Program-made: the position numbers and the translations under genes
The notes under the pieces: model-generated
Database searches by the model: none
What the model was told of the DNA's origin: nothing
The model's input: the letters and a program-made list of their open reading frames with translations, nothing else
DNA from: Aerococcus sp. 1KP-2016
GTDB taxonomy: Bacteria > Bacillota > Bacilli > Lactobacillales > Aerococcaceae
NCBI RefSeq assembly: GCF_002252085.1
Contig: NZ_NEEY01000001.1
Span: forward strand, 62,001 to 126,000
Direction: 5' to 3'
DNA length: 64,000 nucleotides
Part shown: positions 1 through 7,302 of the stretch, piece by piece
How the letters are laid out: every line of letters begins with the position of its first letter
Position numbering within the stretch: position 1 is the first letter of the stretch

Positions 1-199
1 TGTTTTCTTTTTTACGTTCGCCATTCATCATTGCTAGAACCATTGTTTGCCCATTCGCACCCACCATTTCAGCCAACTCCTGTGGTGTCACAGAAGTTGC
101 GAAATCTGAAATAGTATTGTTAATTTGAGGTACTTGCGCAGGTTCTGGCTTTCTTTTAAATGGTCTGTTATGTACCAGTAAGTTGTATGTCTGTGCCAT
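1..199 (-). CDS. Partial phage protein of unknown function
   Basis: This leftward reading frame starts at an ATG at 199 and runs off the left edge after 66 codons. The visible N-terminus is MAQTYNLLVHNRPFKRK, basic then proline-rich. It lies just downstream of the DUF669-family gene, in the same direction and with about 25 bases between, so it probably belongs to the same early phage operon. I do not recognise the family. Confidence 0.6.
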   Translation of the reverse strand, partial: MAQTYNLLVHNRPFKRKPEPAQVPQINNTISDFATSVTPQELAEMVGANGQTMVLAMMNGERKKEN

Positions 200-224
200 T
201 AATTACCCTGCTTTCTAGAATTAT

Positions 225-785
225 TTAGAACGGAATGTCTTCGTCCGATACCTCAATTTGATTACCAGCGCCAAAAGGATCGTCAGCATATTTTGCGAAC
301 ACGTAGTTAGTGTAAGTTTTTGTTTTCGCTTTATTTTGAGATTTTGATACCTCTAAAATAAATTGACTACCTTTTGCTTCTTGGTCGTTAAATGCTTGAC
401 CCAATGAAATCATATCTTCCCAGTCGTCTTCCTCAAGTGTTACACCAGTCGCAAACGCTAATTGAGAGATATATTTGATATTGGTTGTTAATAAGTTAGG
501 GTATTTTTCATAAAGTTTGTATGGATTACCTTTTTCATCTTTTGCTACAAAATCAGGATCTAAGTTAATATTGATAAATTCGTGTTGCCCTACGTTGTCG
601 CCTGCAATCACTTCGCAATCTAGTGCGATACATTCATAACCGCTATCGTATACGTGGAATTTAATCGAATTAAGTACTACATCGAATTCACCTTCAGGAA
701 GACCTTGTGCTTCTTGTTGCGATGCGTTGTCTGTTTGAGGGTTGAAGTTTTCTAAAGTTTGGTTTGCTAAATCTTTTAATGACAT
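225..785 (-). CDS. DUF669-family phage protein with an SSB-like acidic tail
   Basis: A 186-residue protein that fits the DUF669 family, which sits beside recombination ATPases in many Gram-positive phages. The core (about residues 30-165) is the family domain. The last residues, SDEDIPF, closely match the acidic C-terminal tip of bacterial single-strand DNA-binding proteins (DDDIPF), the docking site for repair and replication partners. That match suggests a ssDNA-binding or recruiting role beside the Sak4-like ATPase upstream; the role is inference. A good ribosome binding site (AAGGAG) precedes the ATG at 785. Confidence 0.8.
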   Translation of the reverse strand: MSLKDLANQTLENFNPQTDNASQQEAQGLPEGEFDVVLNSIKFHVYDSGYECIALDCEVIAGDNVGQHEFININLDPDFVAKDEKGNPYKLYEKYPNLLTTNIKYISQLAFATGVTLEEDDWEDMISLGQAFNDQEAKGSQFILEVSKSQNKAKTKTYTNYVFAKYADDPFGAGNQIEVSDEDIPF

Positions 786-805
786 ATTTTTTATCTCCTT
801 TTAAA

Positions 806-1681
806 TTAAACTTGTGGACGTGGACGGTTACGGACAACACCTTGTGTGTTATTTGTCGGTGCAGGCGCGTTGATTGGTTCTGGTGTTGGTTCAGGTTCTT
901 TTGTCGCCTCAGGTGCTACCTCAACAACTTTTTCTTCGATTTCTTGGTCTAATTTCTTAACAATTTCATCTTGTTTCGCTTTATCAACTTTGCGTGTTTT
1001 TTCAAAAGCATTTGTAACTGTGTCTAGAATAGTTAAGATGCGTTGGTCAGCAATCTGATCGCGTTGGTAGTTTTTACGTTTTTCTTTTGCAATTCGAATA
1101 TAGTTTTTACCGACTTTTTTAGCTTGAATCATGTAGTCGCAATTTCCATTAACAATATTGACGTGCTTTGTTTTCAGTGAAGGAATTTCATAAGTTACGT
1201 TATTCTCTTCTCGTGTAGAAATACGGCTAACATATACAACATTGATAGGTAGTGCTTTTAACTCAATCACCAGTTGTTGGAAGATATTGCTAAAGGCTGC
1301 ATAACCTTTTCCATATCCAATATCACCGATTGTTTCAACACCCTCACGGTCACAGATATATTGCTCAATCATGACAACAATGTCATCAATTACATCTAGT
1401 ACTACTGTTTCATAAGTGTGTTTTGTTGTTTGCAACTCGGTAATAATTTCATCAAATTGGTCAACTACAGAACGCTCAATCTTTCCAGACTTGCCTCGAA
1501 TGTTACGAAGTTGAACGCTTGGATATGGATTTGCAGAAGCATTACCGTCTGTATCTAGAAACAATGGATTAGGAAACTCACTTGCTAGATATGATTTTCC
1601 GTTCATGGTTGCACCGTAAATGAAGAAATTCTTAGGTGTATCAACTGTTTTTTGTGGTTTGTTTGGTGGTAAAATACTCAT
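806..1681 (-). CDS. Phage AAA/RecA-like ATPase (Sak4-type annealing protein)
   Basis: A 291-residue P-loop ATPase. Walker A is GATMNGKS near residue 24 and a Walker B-like stretch is TVVLDVIDD near residue 98. This matches the AAA_24 phage nucleotide-binding family. Sak4 members of that family are RecA-like single-strand annealing proteins that act with a phage SSB. The last 45 residues are low-complexity, rich in Pro, Glu and Thr, and look disordered. It lies between a DUF669 gene and a YqaJ exonuclease gene, which fits a phage recombination cassette. The start has a ribosome binding site (AAGAAAGGAA). Confidence 0.82.
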   Translation of the reverse strand: MSILPPNKPQKTVDTPKNFFIYGATMNGKSYLASEFPNPLFLDTDGNASANPYPSVQLRNIRGKSGKIERSVVDQFDEIITELQTTKHTYETVVLDVIDDIVVMIEQYICDREGVETIGDIGYGKGYAAFSNIFQQLVIELKALPINVVYVSRISTREENNVTYEIPSLKTKHVNIVNGNCDYMIQAKKVGKNYIRIAKEKRKNYQRDQIADQRILTILDTVTNAFEKTRKVDKAKQDEIVKKLDQEIEEKVVEVAPEATKEPEPTPEPINAPAPTNNTQGVVRNRPRPQV

Positions 1682-1697
1682 TTAAATAATTCCTTTC

Positions 1698-1910
1698 TTA
1701 AAAGCCGTTTTCCAATACAGATTTACTATTTGTAAATTCTTCTTCAATTGTTACTTCGTAATATTTGCCATAGTCTTTATGATTCTTGGTTTCAATTTGG
1801 CTCTTAATTACTTCGCCTTTTGTTTCGTTTTTTACAGTTTCAACCAAGTTGTTAGCTTCAACTTCTTGGCTAGCGAAATATTTATTAACGGTCTTTAGAT
1901 TTACTTTCAT
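1698..1910 (-). CDS. Small phage protein of unknown function
   Basis: A 70-residue charged protein whose start overlaps the stop of the YqaJ gene upstream (TAATG), showing tight translational coupling. The ribosome binding site is AAGGAGG. There is no membrane segment and no motif I recognise. Its place between the exonuclease and the annealing ATPase suggests a role in or near phage recombination, but only by position. Confidence 0.7.
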   Translation of the reverse strand: MKVNLKTVNKYFASQEVEANNLVETVKNETKGEVIKSQIETKNHKDYGKYYEVTIEEEFTNSKSVLENGF

Positions 1911-2842
1911 TATTTAACCTCCTTGGGTTCTGAAATCTTTACGTATCCTTTTTTCTCGGACTCAACAACATACGCTGCATACAAATCAGGATGCTCTTCT
2001 TTAAATTTCTTGCTATCAAAACGGCTTTGCTTACTTGGCAACACTCGAGTGATCATGATAAAAGGTGCTTCGATTTTTTTGATATCATCTTGTGTCATAA
2101 CTTCATACAGCTTTTCTTTAATTTCTTTCTCACGTTCCTCAAACGCCTTAACCTGCGCTTTCCTTTCTAATAATTGAGGCGCTATCGATTTCAATTCCAT
2201 TAATTGTGCTTCTAGCTCACTTCCAAATGAGAAATATTCTGTTTCGGTCATCTCTGGATTGTCTTTCAAGAATTCACATCTAATCCAAAATGTTTCGATT
2301 GCAGACTGAATTTTATTAATCAACTCATCATCACGCTCAATTTCTTTGATGACTAAACGGCTTGCATCAAATTCAGTATCAAAATCAGAAGGTCTTTCAT
2401 ATAGTGCCAACCAACCTGCATCGCAACCGATTTGAGCCATGTAAAGTTGCATTTGCACTTCGTAAACTCGTTGGTCGTAGTTTTTACCGTGCGTTTTTAT
2501 TTCTAGTAAAATATTAAATTCTTTATCAATGCCATCAACATTGCTGCGAATTGCTTTTTCTTCGTCAATATATGTATCAACTACGAAGTTCATATTATTT
2601 TTGGCATTAATGTACTCTCTTATCTGTGGTTCTAGTTGGTTACCAAAGACAATATAAGGATTACTTACATACTCACGTTTTTTTAGTCCAGTTTTTTCAA
2701 GTGCTAACTCGTACTGGTTCTTATATTTACTAAGCCCTAAAATTACTGGCACGTCTGAACCACCAACATAAATGTTTCGGTTCTCAGTGACATTTGTGTC
2801 TTGCTTTTGAAGTCCGAAACCTTTAAATTCTTCTGTCATCAT
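1910..2842 (-). CDS. YqaJ-family phage exonuclease
   Basis: A 310-residue protein with the YqaJ viral recombinase fold, a lambda-exonuclease-like PD-(D/E)XK nuclease. The N-terminal part carries the family signature GGSDVPVILGLSKY near residue 27. The catalytic EIKTHGK segment is near residue 112, followed by QMQLYMAQIG. Such enzymes resect double-stranded ends for a single-strand annealing protein, here probably the Sak4-like ATPase two genes downstream. Starts at 2842 and 2839 both follow GGAG; I keep the first. The stop of the helicase gene overlaps it. Confidence 0.88.
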   Translation of the reverse strand: MMTEEFKGFGLQKQDTNVTENRNIYVGGSDVPVILGLSKYKNQYELALEKTGLKKREYVSNPYIVFGNQLEPQIREYINAKNNMNFVVDTYIDEEKAIRSNVDGIDKEFNILLEIKTHGKNYDQRVYEVQMQLYMAQIGCDAGWLALYERPSDFDTEFDASRLVIKEIERDDELINKIQSAIETFWIRCEFLKDNPEMTETEYFSFGSELEAQLMELKSIAPQLLERKAQVKAFEEREKEIKEKLYEVMTQDDIKKIEAPFIMITRVLPSKQSRFDSKKFKEEHPDLYAAYVVESEKKGYVKISEPKEVK

Positions 2843-4035
2843 TTCACTCCCAACTTTGTTTCAAGATAAAGTTTTTTGTCAAAGTCTTGTTTGTTGGCCA
2901 AAGCACCCCAAACATTTTCTTCAATTGTTTCACTGGTACTGAATTTAAAAACAGTTACTTTTTTATTTTGTCCATTTCTATGAGTACGCCCTAAAGACTG
3001 AGCATAATCTTGAAAGCTGAATGTAGGCGTGTAATAAACTACGATATTCGCATACTGCAGTTCTATCCCAGCGCTACCTGCCATGTATTGCACCAAAGTC
3101 ACACTGTTCTTAAGTTCGCCCCAATCAATCTTGTGTGGGATTTGTTGACGTTTCCCATTCACTTCGAAAACTGTTTTATCTTTTGCGATTTCTTTGATTG
3201 CATCAAGTTCTGAATTGTAATTGTAGAAGATTACGATATTGTTATCCGTGCCTTCAAAAAGCATTTGCAGATAAGCTAACTTCTCATCTGTATTTGCGTG
3301 TTCTCTAAGTCCGTGTGTTAGACTCGATGGATTGTCATACGCTTTGTCATTTAACACACGATCTTTAGCGATAATCTTGTATTCTTTTGATGCTTTGAAT
3401 TTGATTGTTCTAAAGATAATTGGTGGCAGGTCTAGCACATCATCTTTCTTGATACTTACAGCAATTGACTTGTACCAGCTAAGTAACTTTCCTTGATCTT
3501 TATAATCAATAACTTGGTTAATCATTCTTTGGCCAAAAAACTTCTGTTCCCAAATTCCGTACTGTTTATTGAATTGGGTTTTGTTTTGAACAAATCCAAA
3601 CATTATAAAGTAATTGATCATGTCTCCAATATCATTGCTCGCAGGTGTACCACTTAATAGAAGGAAGTTACTCGACAACTTCGTCAATTGATACGCTGCT
3701 TTCCCGCGCTGGCTGGTAGGATTCTTGACATAGTGGCATTCATCAAACACAACATAGTAGCTTTTGTATAACTTCCAATTCTTTGAAAGAACACCATAAC
3801 TCAACATTTTGTAATCAATTTCAATGCCATAAGTTTTTGAAACTAAGTCTATCTCTGTATCCCAACCACCTTCTTTAATCTTTGCAGGTGGTGCAACTAT
3901 CAATAGTGGTTCACCTTTGTTAAATTTTAAATAGTGATGAATAGCCATCATTGTCTTACCTGTACCCACATCACTCGCTATCAAGAAATTAGGTTTCGAA
4001 TTATCAACAATTTTCTTTTGAAAGTCATATAACAT
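2839..4035 (-). CDS. Phage SNF2/DEAH-type helicase
   Basis: A superfamily 2 helicase of about 398 residues. Walker A is DVGTGKT (GTGKT core), the DEAH-type box is FDECH, and motif VI is QSLGRTHRNGQ near the C-terminus. These are typical of the compact SNF2-like helicases in phage replication blocks. The frame is open to a GTG at 4152, but that start would overlap the VRR-NUC gene by 128 bases. The ATG at 4035 (MLYDFQKKIV) gives an 11-base overlap and the usual N-terminus directly ahead of the P-loop, so I chose it, although its ribosome binding site is weak. Confidence 0.85.
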   Translation of the reverse strand: MLYDFQKKIVDNSKPNFLIASDVGTGKTMMAIHHYLKFNKGEPLLIVAPPAKIKEGGWDTEIDLVSKTYGIEIDYKMLSYGVLSKNWKLYKSYYVVFDECHYVKNPTSQRGKAAYQLTKLSSNFLLLSGTPASNDIGDMINYFIMFGFVQNKTQFNKQYGIWEQKFFGQRMINQVIDYKDQGKLLSWYKSIAVSIKKDDVLDLPPIIFRTIKFKASKEYKIIAKDRVLNDKAYDNPSSLTHGLREHANTDEKLAYLQMLFEGTDNNIVIFYNYNSELDAIKEIAKDKTVFEVNGKRQQIPHKIDWGELKNSVTLVQYMAGSAGIELQYANIVVYYTPTFSFQDYAQSLGRTHRNGQNKKVTVFKFSTSETIEENVWGALANKQDFDKKLYLETKLGVK

Positions 4036-4312
4036 TGAATCTTGATAATTCTGATTTGACTTCGTCAATTGACTTGGCAACAAAGGCAACACCTCCAGCA
4101 TTCTGTATTTTTTTGATTTGAAATTTCTGTAGTTCCGAAACAACTCCACCACTTGGTTTCTTGACCTCTATAGCTACAAAGTACCCATTAACACAAGCTA
4201 ATATGTCAGGTGTCCCTGCAGGTACTGAACCACCCAAAGTCTTAATCCAATAAGCACCTAAATTGTCTAGATACCGCTTTATTTGTGTTTCTACTCGTTT
4301 TTCTGGAAGCAT
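4025..4312 (-). CDS. VRR-NUC domain nuclease
   Basis: A 95-residue single-domain protein of the VRR-NUC family, a PD-(D/E)XK nuclease found alone in many phages next to a SNF2-type helicase. The catalytic core is visible: a conserved Glu near the N-terminus, then GTPDILACVNG, then AIEVKKPSG. The helicase gene overlaps its 3' end, so the two are probably translated together and may act on the same branched or recombination DNA. The start has AAGGAG somewhat far upstream. Confidence 0.87.
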   Translation of the reverse strand: MLPEKRVETQIKRYLDNLGAYWIKTLGGSVPAGTPDILACVNGYFVAIEVKKPSGGVVSELQKFQIKKIQNAGGVAFVAKSIDEVKSELSRFNVI

Positions 4313-4333
4313 TATATGTTATAATCTCCTTAA

Positions 4334-4558
4334 CTAAAGTTTTACTTTTTCAGACTCTGTTGACGCAGGGTCTTTTTCTATGTCTTGAATCACAATGTTG
4401 TATCGTTTGCCGTTGTAGATTGCAAAATGACTTTTGAAATCTTCATATCCAAAGCTATCTACAACTACTTCATCGGAACCTTGATATTTAGTGCCAGTTA
4501 AGATTTTAAAAGCCTGTAGGATGCGTTCCTGTTCCTTTATGTTCAATGTTTCCACCAC
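4334..4558 (-). CDS. Small phage protein of unknown function
   Basis: A 74-residue protein without a recognised domain, between the XRE-type gene and the VRR-NUC gene. The start is uncertain. The frame opens with GTG at 4558, but the purine-rich GGAAGG lies only two bases away, which is too close. A TTG five codons in would be better spaced. It overlaps the 3' end of the upstream gene by about 50 bases with the GTG start, or about 40 with the TTG. Confidence 0.55.
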   Translation of the reverse strand: MVETLNIKEQERILQAFKILTGTKYQGSDEVVVDSFGYEDFKSHFAIYNGKRYNIVIQDIEKDPASTESEKVKL

Positions 4559-4955
4559 CTTCCAATAATTCTTCTATAGTAATGTCAAACCCTTTCGCAA
4601 TCTTTAAGACTGTTTCTTCAGCGACAAAACTTCCTTCGCCGTTTAAAATTTTAGTAAGCCCTGAGCTTGATACACCGCTCAATTGATGTAGGTGGTATTT
4701 CGTCATATCGTGCGCTCTGAGCAGTTCTGCGAGTCGTATCGATAAATCACACTCGATACCCGAATCTTCTATTTCAAAGGCTACTCTCGTACCCCACGGG
4801 CGTTTGCCATCCGCTACATATCTGCTAGCTCTAGTCATCCAAGTAAATTGCCTTTGATCAATTTCTAATCTTTCTAAAAGTTCTCTTTTGGTTCCTAAGT
4901 CGATGAAATTATCGCCTGCGTAAACTGCGTACTCTCTAAAGAATCTCTGCTTCAT
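4506..4955 (-). CDS. Phage protein with a C-terminal XRE-type HTH
   Basis: About 149 residues from the ATG at 4955 (MKQRFFREYAVYAGD). The C-terminal half holds a Cro/C1-type helix-turn-helix (LAELLRAHDMTKYHLHQLSG, SSSGLTKILNG) followed by a short acidic, glycine-rich tail. The N-terminal half is unknown; RQFTWMTRASRYV resembles another small DNA-contacting segment. An earlier in-frame start at 4994 would overlap the neighbouring gene by 59 bases, so the internal start is preferred. It may be a second phage regulator acting on the early operon; its target is unknown. Confidence 0.7.
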   Translation of the reverse strand: MKQRFFREYAVYAGDNFIDLGTKRELLERLEIDQRQFTWMTRASRYVADGKRPWGTRVAFEIEDSGIECDLSIRLAELLRAHDMTKYHLHQLSGVSSSGLTKILNGEGSFVAEETVLKIAKGFDITIEELLEGGGNIEHKGTGTHPTGF

Positions 4956-5130
4956 AACTTTCACTGCCGTAATCTTTATAGAATTCGGGGTCATATTTGA
5001 CCGTTTCGATGGCGTCTTCGGCGCTACGTGCTGGTACGGTGTGTGTTGTAGTTACATAGACTTTGTAATCGAGATCACGTTCTTCATCTGGATAAAACTG
5101 CTGTTCATTTTTGTCGTAATAAAAGTCCAT
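4936..5130 (-). CDS. Small acidic phage protein
   Basis: A 64-residue, strongly acidic protein (MDFYYDKNEQQFYPDEERD) with a good ribosome binding site (GAGGGAG). The motif VPARSAEDAIE resembles the short helix found in small phage proteins that pair with larger partners. It has no membrane segment and no recognised family. It lies directly downstream of the HNH endonuclease gene and overlaps the start of the XRE-type gene. Confidence 0.6.
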   Translation of the reverse strand: MDFYYDKNEQQFYPDEERDLDYKVYVTTTHTVPARSAEDAIETVKYDPEFYKDYGSESYEAEIL

Positions 5131-5131
5131 A

Positions 5132-5701
5132 TTACAAACTCCCTCCTCTCAGCCATGACCAAGCTTTGTCGTGTTTGATACGGTAAATGGTTGAAGTGTG
5201 TACACTATATTTTTCAGCCAATTCCTTAACTGTTACACCTTCATTTAACAAATCTCTAATGTCTAACACATTCTCATTAGAAAGTTTATTAGTTGGGTTT
5301 TTCGTTCCTTTTGGAACTTCCCAAAGACCTTTTTTTATAGCGTGTTCCATGTTTTCTTTAGAAGTTACCCATTCTAAATTTTTTAAGTCGTTATTGTGCT
5401 TATTCCCATCAATATGATTTACCTGTGGCTTATTATTAATATTTGGTATAAAAGCTTTAGCTACTAATCTATGAATCTTGTTCTTTTTTCTTTTATCGTT
5501 TTTACATAAACTAACCCATAAATATCCATTATAATTTTGGTGCGGTTTTAGTATTTTACCTTCTCTGAATCTAACAAGTCCGTTCTTGCATGTTTCTGTT
5601 CTGTCATTAGATTTCACTCGACCATAACTACTTATTTGGTATAGATTTTCATATCCTTCAATTGGTTTCCAAATCTCGTCAAAATCGTATGTTCCTTCCA
5701 T
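5132..5701 (-). CDS. NUMOD4-HNH homing endonuclease (copy 1)
   Basis: A 189-residue free-standing endonuclease. An N-terminal NUMOD4 domain (EIWKPIEGYENLYQIS, then GRVKS) is followed by an HNH core (HRLVAKAF, QVNHIDGNKHNNDLKNLEWVT). A C-terminal helix-turn-helix (VKELAEKYSVHTSTIYRIK) contacts DNA. These enzymes are selfish: they nick or cut relatives that lack them and copy themselves in. A related enzyme of the same design is encoded at 6332-6871. A clear ribosome binding site precedes the ATG. Confidence 0.88.
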   Translation of the reverse strand: MEGTYDFDEIWKPIEGYENLYQISSYGRVKSNDRTETCKNGLVRFREGKILKPHQNYNGYLWVSLCKNDKRKKNKIHRLVAKAFIPNINNKPQVNHIDGNKHNNDLKNLEWVTSKENMEHAIKKGLWEVPKGTKNPTNKLSNENVLDIRDLLNEGVTVKELAEKYSVHTSTIYRIKHDKAWSWLRGGSL

Positions 5702-5714
5702 TGTTTCACCACCT

Positions 5715-5888
5715 TCAACTGTAATTCCTCGCCTTTATTTCAAAGAATCTTCTTACCATCACTTCTTCAACTTCCGCATGCTTAACTAACAAACTTGCAT
5801 CTTTTAAACGTTCTAAATTCCCAGTCTGAATATACTTTTCTAATTTCACCTTCGCTTGCTCTGCGTACTGCTTACTCGTCAATCTCAT
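5715..5888 (-). CDS. Small basic phage protein
   Basis: A 57-codon frame that is easy to miss because it is short. It starts with ATG at 5888 (MRLTSKQYAEQAKVKLEKY) and ends with TGA at 5715. It is helical and charged with no membrane segment. Its start lies inside the last codons of the small membrane protein upstream (17-base overlap), which supports co-translation, although the Shine-Dalgarno sequence is weak. Function unknown. Confidence 0.55.
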   Translation of the reverse strand: MRLTSKQYAEQAKVKLEKYIQTGNLERLKDASLLVKHAEVEEVMVRRFFEIKARNYS

Positions 5889-6048
5889 AATCGTCGGCTC
5901 TAAACATTTTCCAGAATCCTAAGATTGCGATTAACAACCAACCTAAAGCCCAAAAGATATCTTTATCGAATTCGGTTGTCATCAGTATCATCAGTGCTGC
6001 GATTGCTGTGATGATTGACCAGCCTGCGATTTTCGTGTCTTGTGTCAT
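5872..6048 (-). CDS. Small two-helix phage membrane protein
   Basis: A 58-residue protein that begins MTQDTKIAGWSIITAIAAL after AGGAG, with the ATG at 6048. It has two hydrophobic stretches (about residues 8-23 and 31-46), so it is probably a hairpin in the cytoplasmic membrane with a short acidic tail. Small proteins of this kind are common in the early region of Gram-positive phages. I do not recognise a family. Confidence 0.65.
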   Translation of the reverse strand: MTQDTKIAGWSIITAIAALMILMTTEFDKDIFWALGWLLIAILGFWKMFRADDYEIDE

Positions 6049-6052
6049 GTTG

Positions 6053-6307
6053 TCATCTCCTGTATTTGTTTTCTTCTTTCCACACTAAGAATTTTAGGAA
6101 AGTGTCATAGTTTACTAATGTAATACTATGTCCAGGCTTTAAAACACCTTTTTGAAATTGTGGAAGGTTTTCCATTTCTGTTGTGTATTTTTTGATCGTC
6201 GCAAGTGATAAACCGACGAATAATTCTGTAAGTGATATTTGTCTGTACCAGATACCTGTGTCTACTTTTTCTTTAATTTCTATTTGCAATTTGATCACCA
6301 ACTTCAA
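6053..6307 (-). CDS. Phage early DNA-binding protein (DUF771/excisionase-like)
   Basis: Up to 84 residues. The middle (IWYRQISLTELFVGLSLATIKKYTTEM) reads like a winged-helix N-terminal half, and the protein loosely resembles DUF771 or excisionase-like early proteins; I could not confirm this. The start is doubtful: the frame opens with TTG at 6307 without a clear ribosome binding site, and a GTG or TTG a few codons in are alternatives. It follows the second homing endonuclease gene. Confidence 0.6.
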   Translation of the reverse strand: MKLVIKLQIEIKEKVDTGIWYRQISLTELFVGLSLATIKKYTTEMENLPQFQKGVLKPGHSITLVNYDTFLKFLVWKEENKYRR

Positions 6308-6331
6308 TTAAAGGTAGGATATTTTCATCTT

Positions 6332-6871
6332 TTAACAATTCGCCCACCGTTTTCCTTGTTTGATTTTATAAATAGCCGACTTAGATACACCAAACTTATT
6401 TGCAAGTGTTTCTACTTTTTTGGTACTTTTTCTAATTGTAAGAACGTTTTCTTTTGTGAGTTTAGCCATTGTATTCTTTTCTCCCACTTGATCTTTTGGT
6501 TCCCTTAGACCTGTTTCGAAAGCGTGTATAGCATTTTCGCTAGTAGTAACCCACTCTAAGTTATTGACACAGTTATTTGTTTTATCCCCATCGATATGAT
6601 TAACTTCAGGCTTGTTGTGAGGGTTTGGAATAAATGTTTCAGCAACTAGTCGGTGAACAGCTACCCCTGTCTGGACTCCACCCTTCAATAATCCAACGTA
6701 TAAATATCCTTTTCCTCGCACTTGAGGCTTTAACACCTTCATTTTTCTTAGTTTGCCAGCTCTATCTAAATATGAAGGACTCACGACCGTTCCTGCTGTT
6801 GATACACAATAATAATTATCGTATTGTTCTTTGTTATTAATGACTTTGAAACCTAATTCTAGTTCGTTCAT
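6332..6871 (-). CDS. NUMOD4-HNH homing endonuclease (copy 2)
   Basis: A 179-residue endonuclease built like the one at 5132-5701: a NUMOD4-type N-terminus (YYCVSTAGTVVSPSY), an HNH core (HRLVAETFIP, EVNHIDGDKTNNCVNNLEWVT) and a C-terminal helix-turn-helix (VETLANKFGVSKSAIYKIKQG). The HNH parts of the two proteins are clearly related while the ends differ, so they are distinct family members and not a recent duplication. It sits directly behind the Cro-like gene, with AGGAGG at its start. Confidence 0.87.
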   Translation of the reverse strand: MNELELGFKVINNKEQYDNYYCVSTAGTVVSPSYLDRAGKLRKMKVLKPQVRGKGYLYVGLLKGGVQTGVAVHRLVAETFIPNPHNKPEVNHIDGDKTNNCVNNLEWVTTSENAIHAFETGLREPKDQVGEKNTMAKLTKENVLTIRKSTKKVETLANKFGVSKSAIYKIKQGKRWANC

Positions 6872-6874
6872 TTT

Positions 6875-7147
6875 TTATACCTCCTCTAAACTTTTCTCTT
6901 TAGGAAATCCCGTTTTATGCAACTTTTTTTCGAAAAAAATTTCGGCACCTTCTTGCGGAGTCATCTCTAACACCGTGTATAAAGCTTGAATAGTTGGATA
7001 AGATGGACCATGAGTACCATTAGCTACATTACTAATGGTGGATTGATTTAGCGTTATCCCCTTATCTTTAGCTTCTTTTTCAAGTGATTTATAAGTGTGC
7101 CCTTTAGATCTAATAAGGCCTTTCAATTTATCTCCATTCACTAACAT
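6875..7147 (-). CDS. Cro-like phage regulator (XRE family)
   Basis: A 90-residue helix-turn-helix protein, the first gene of the leftward early operon and divergent from the LexA-like repressor. The helix-turn-helix spans about residues 14-48 (TLNQSTISNVANG). By position and size it is the Cro-type regulator of the lysogeny switch. The C-terminal coding region (6908-6926) carries a 19-base copy of the operator sequence that also lies in its own promoter at 7184-7202. A strong ribosome binding site precedes the ATG. Confidence 0.82.
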   Translation of the reverse strand: MLVNGDKLKGLIRSKGHTYKSLEKEAKDKGITLNQSTISNVANGTHGPSYPTIQALYTVLEMTPQEGAEIFFEKKLHKTGFPKEKSLEEV

Positions 7148-7177
7148 GTCATTACCTCCTTTCTTTAACTTGATTTA

Positions 7178-7206
7178 AGTATATCCCGTTTTATGCAACT
7201 TTGCAA
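7178..7206 (-). promoter_or_regulatory. Early leftward phage promoter
   Basis: On the minus strand a -35 box TTGCAA (7201-7206) and a -10 box TATACT (7178-7183) are separated by exactly 17 bases. The spacer is filled by the 19-base operator repeat (7184-7202). This would drive the Cro-like gene and the replication operon. Confidence 0.7.
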
Positions 7207-7251
7207 GCATAAAATGCAACTTTTATATTTTTTTGTCAAAGTTTTGTTGCA
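7184..7251. promoter_or_regulatory. Lysogeny operator cluster
   Basis: Three copies of a TGCAAC core lie between the divergent regulators: + strand at 7194-7199 and 7215-7220, minus strand at 7246-7251. TTTTATGC (7189-7196) and GCATAAAA (7207-7214) form a perfect inverted repeat with a 10-base spacer over the leftward -35 box. The third core overlaps the rightward -35 box. A fourth copy of the whole 19-base site is inside the Cro-like gene at 6908-6926. Confidence 0.65.
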
Positions 7252-7275
7252 CAAAAAGAAACCCTACTATATAAT
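7247..7275 (+). promoter_or_regulatory. Repressor promoter
   Basis: A -35 box TTGCAC (7247-7252) and a -10 box TATAAT (7270-7275) are separated by 17 bases, ahead of the LexA-like repressor gene. A TGCAAC operator core on the opposite strand overlaps the -35 box, as expected for autoregulation. Confidence 0.75.
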
Positions 7276-7302
7276 AGAAGATATACAGGAGGTGAGAAAA
7301 AA

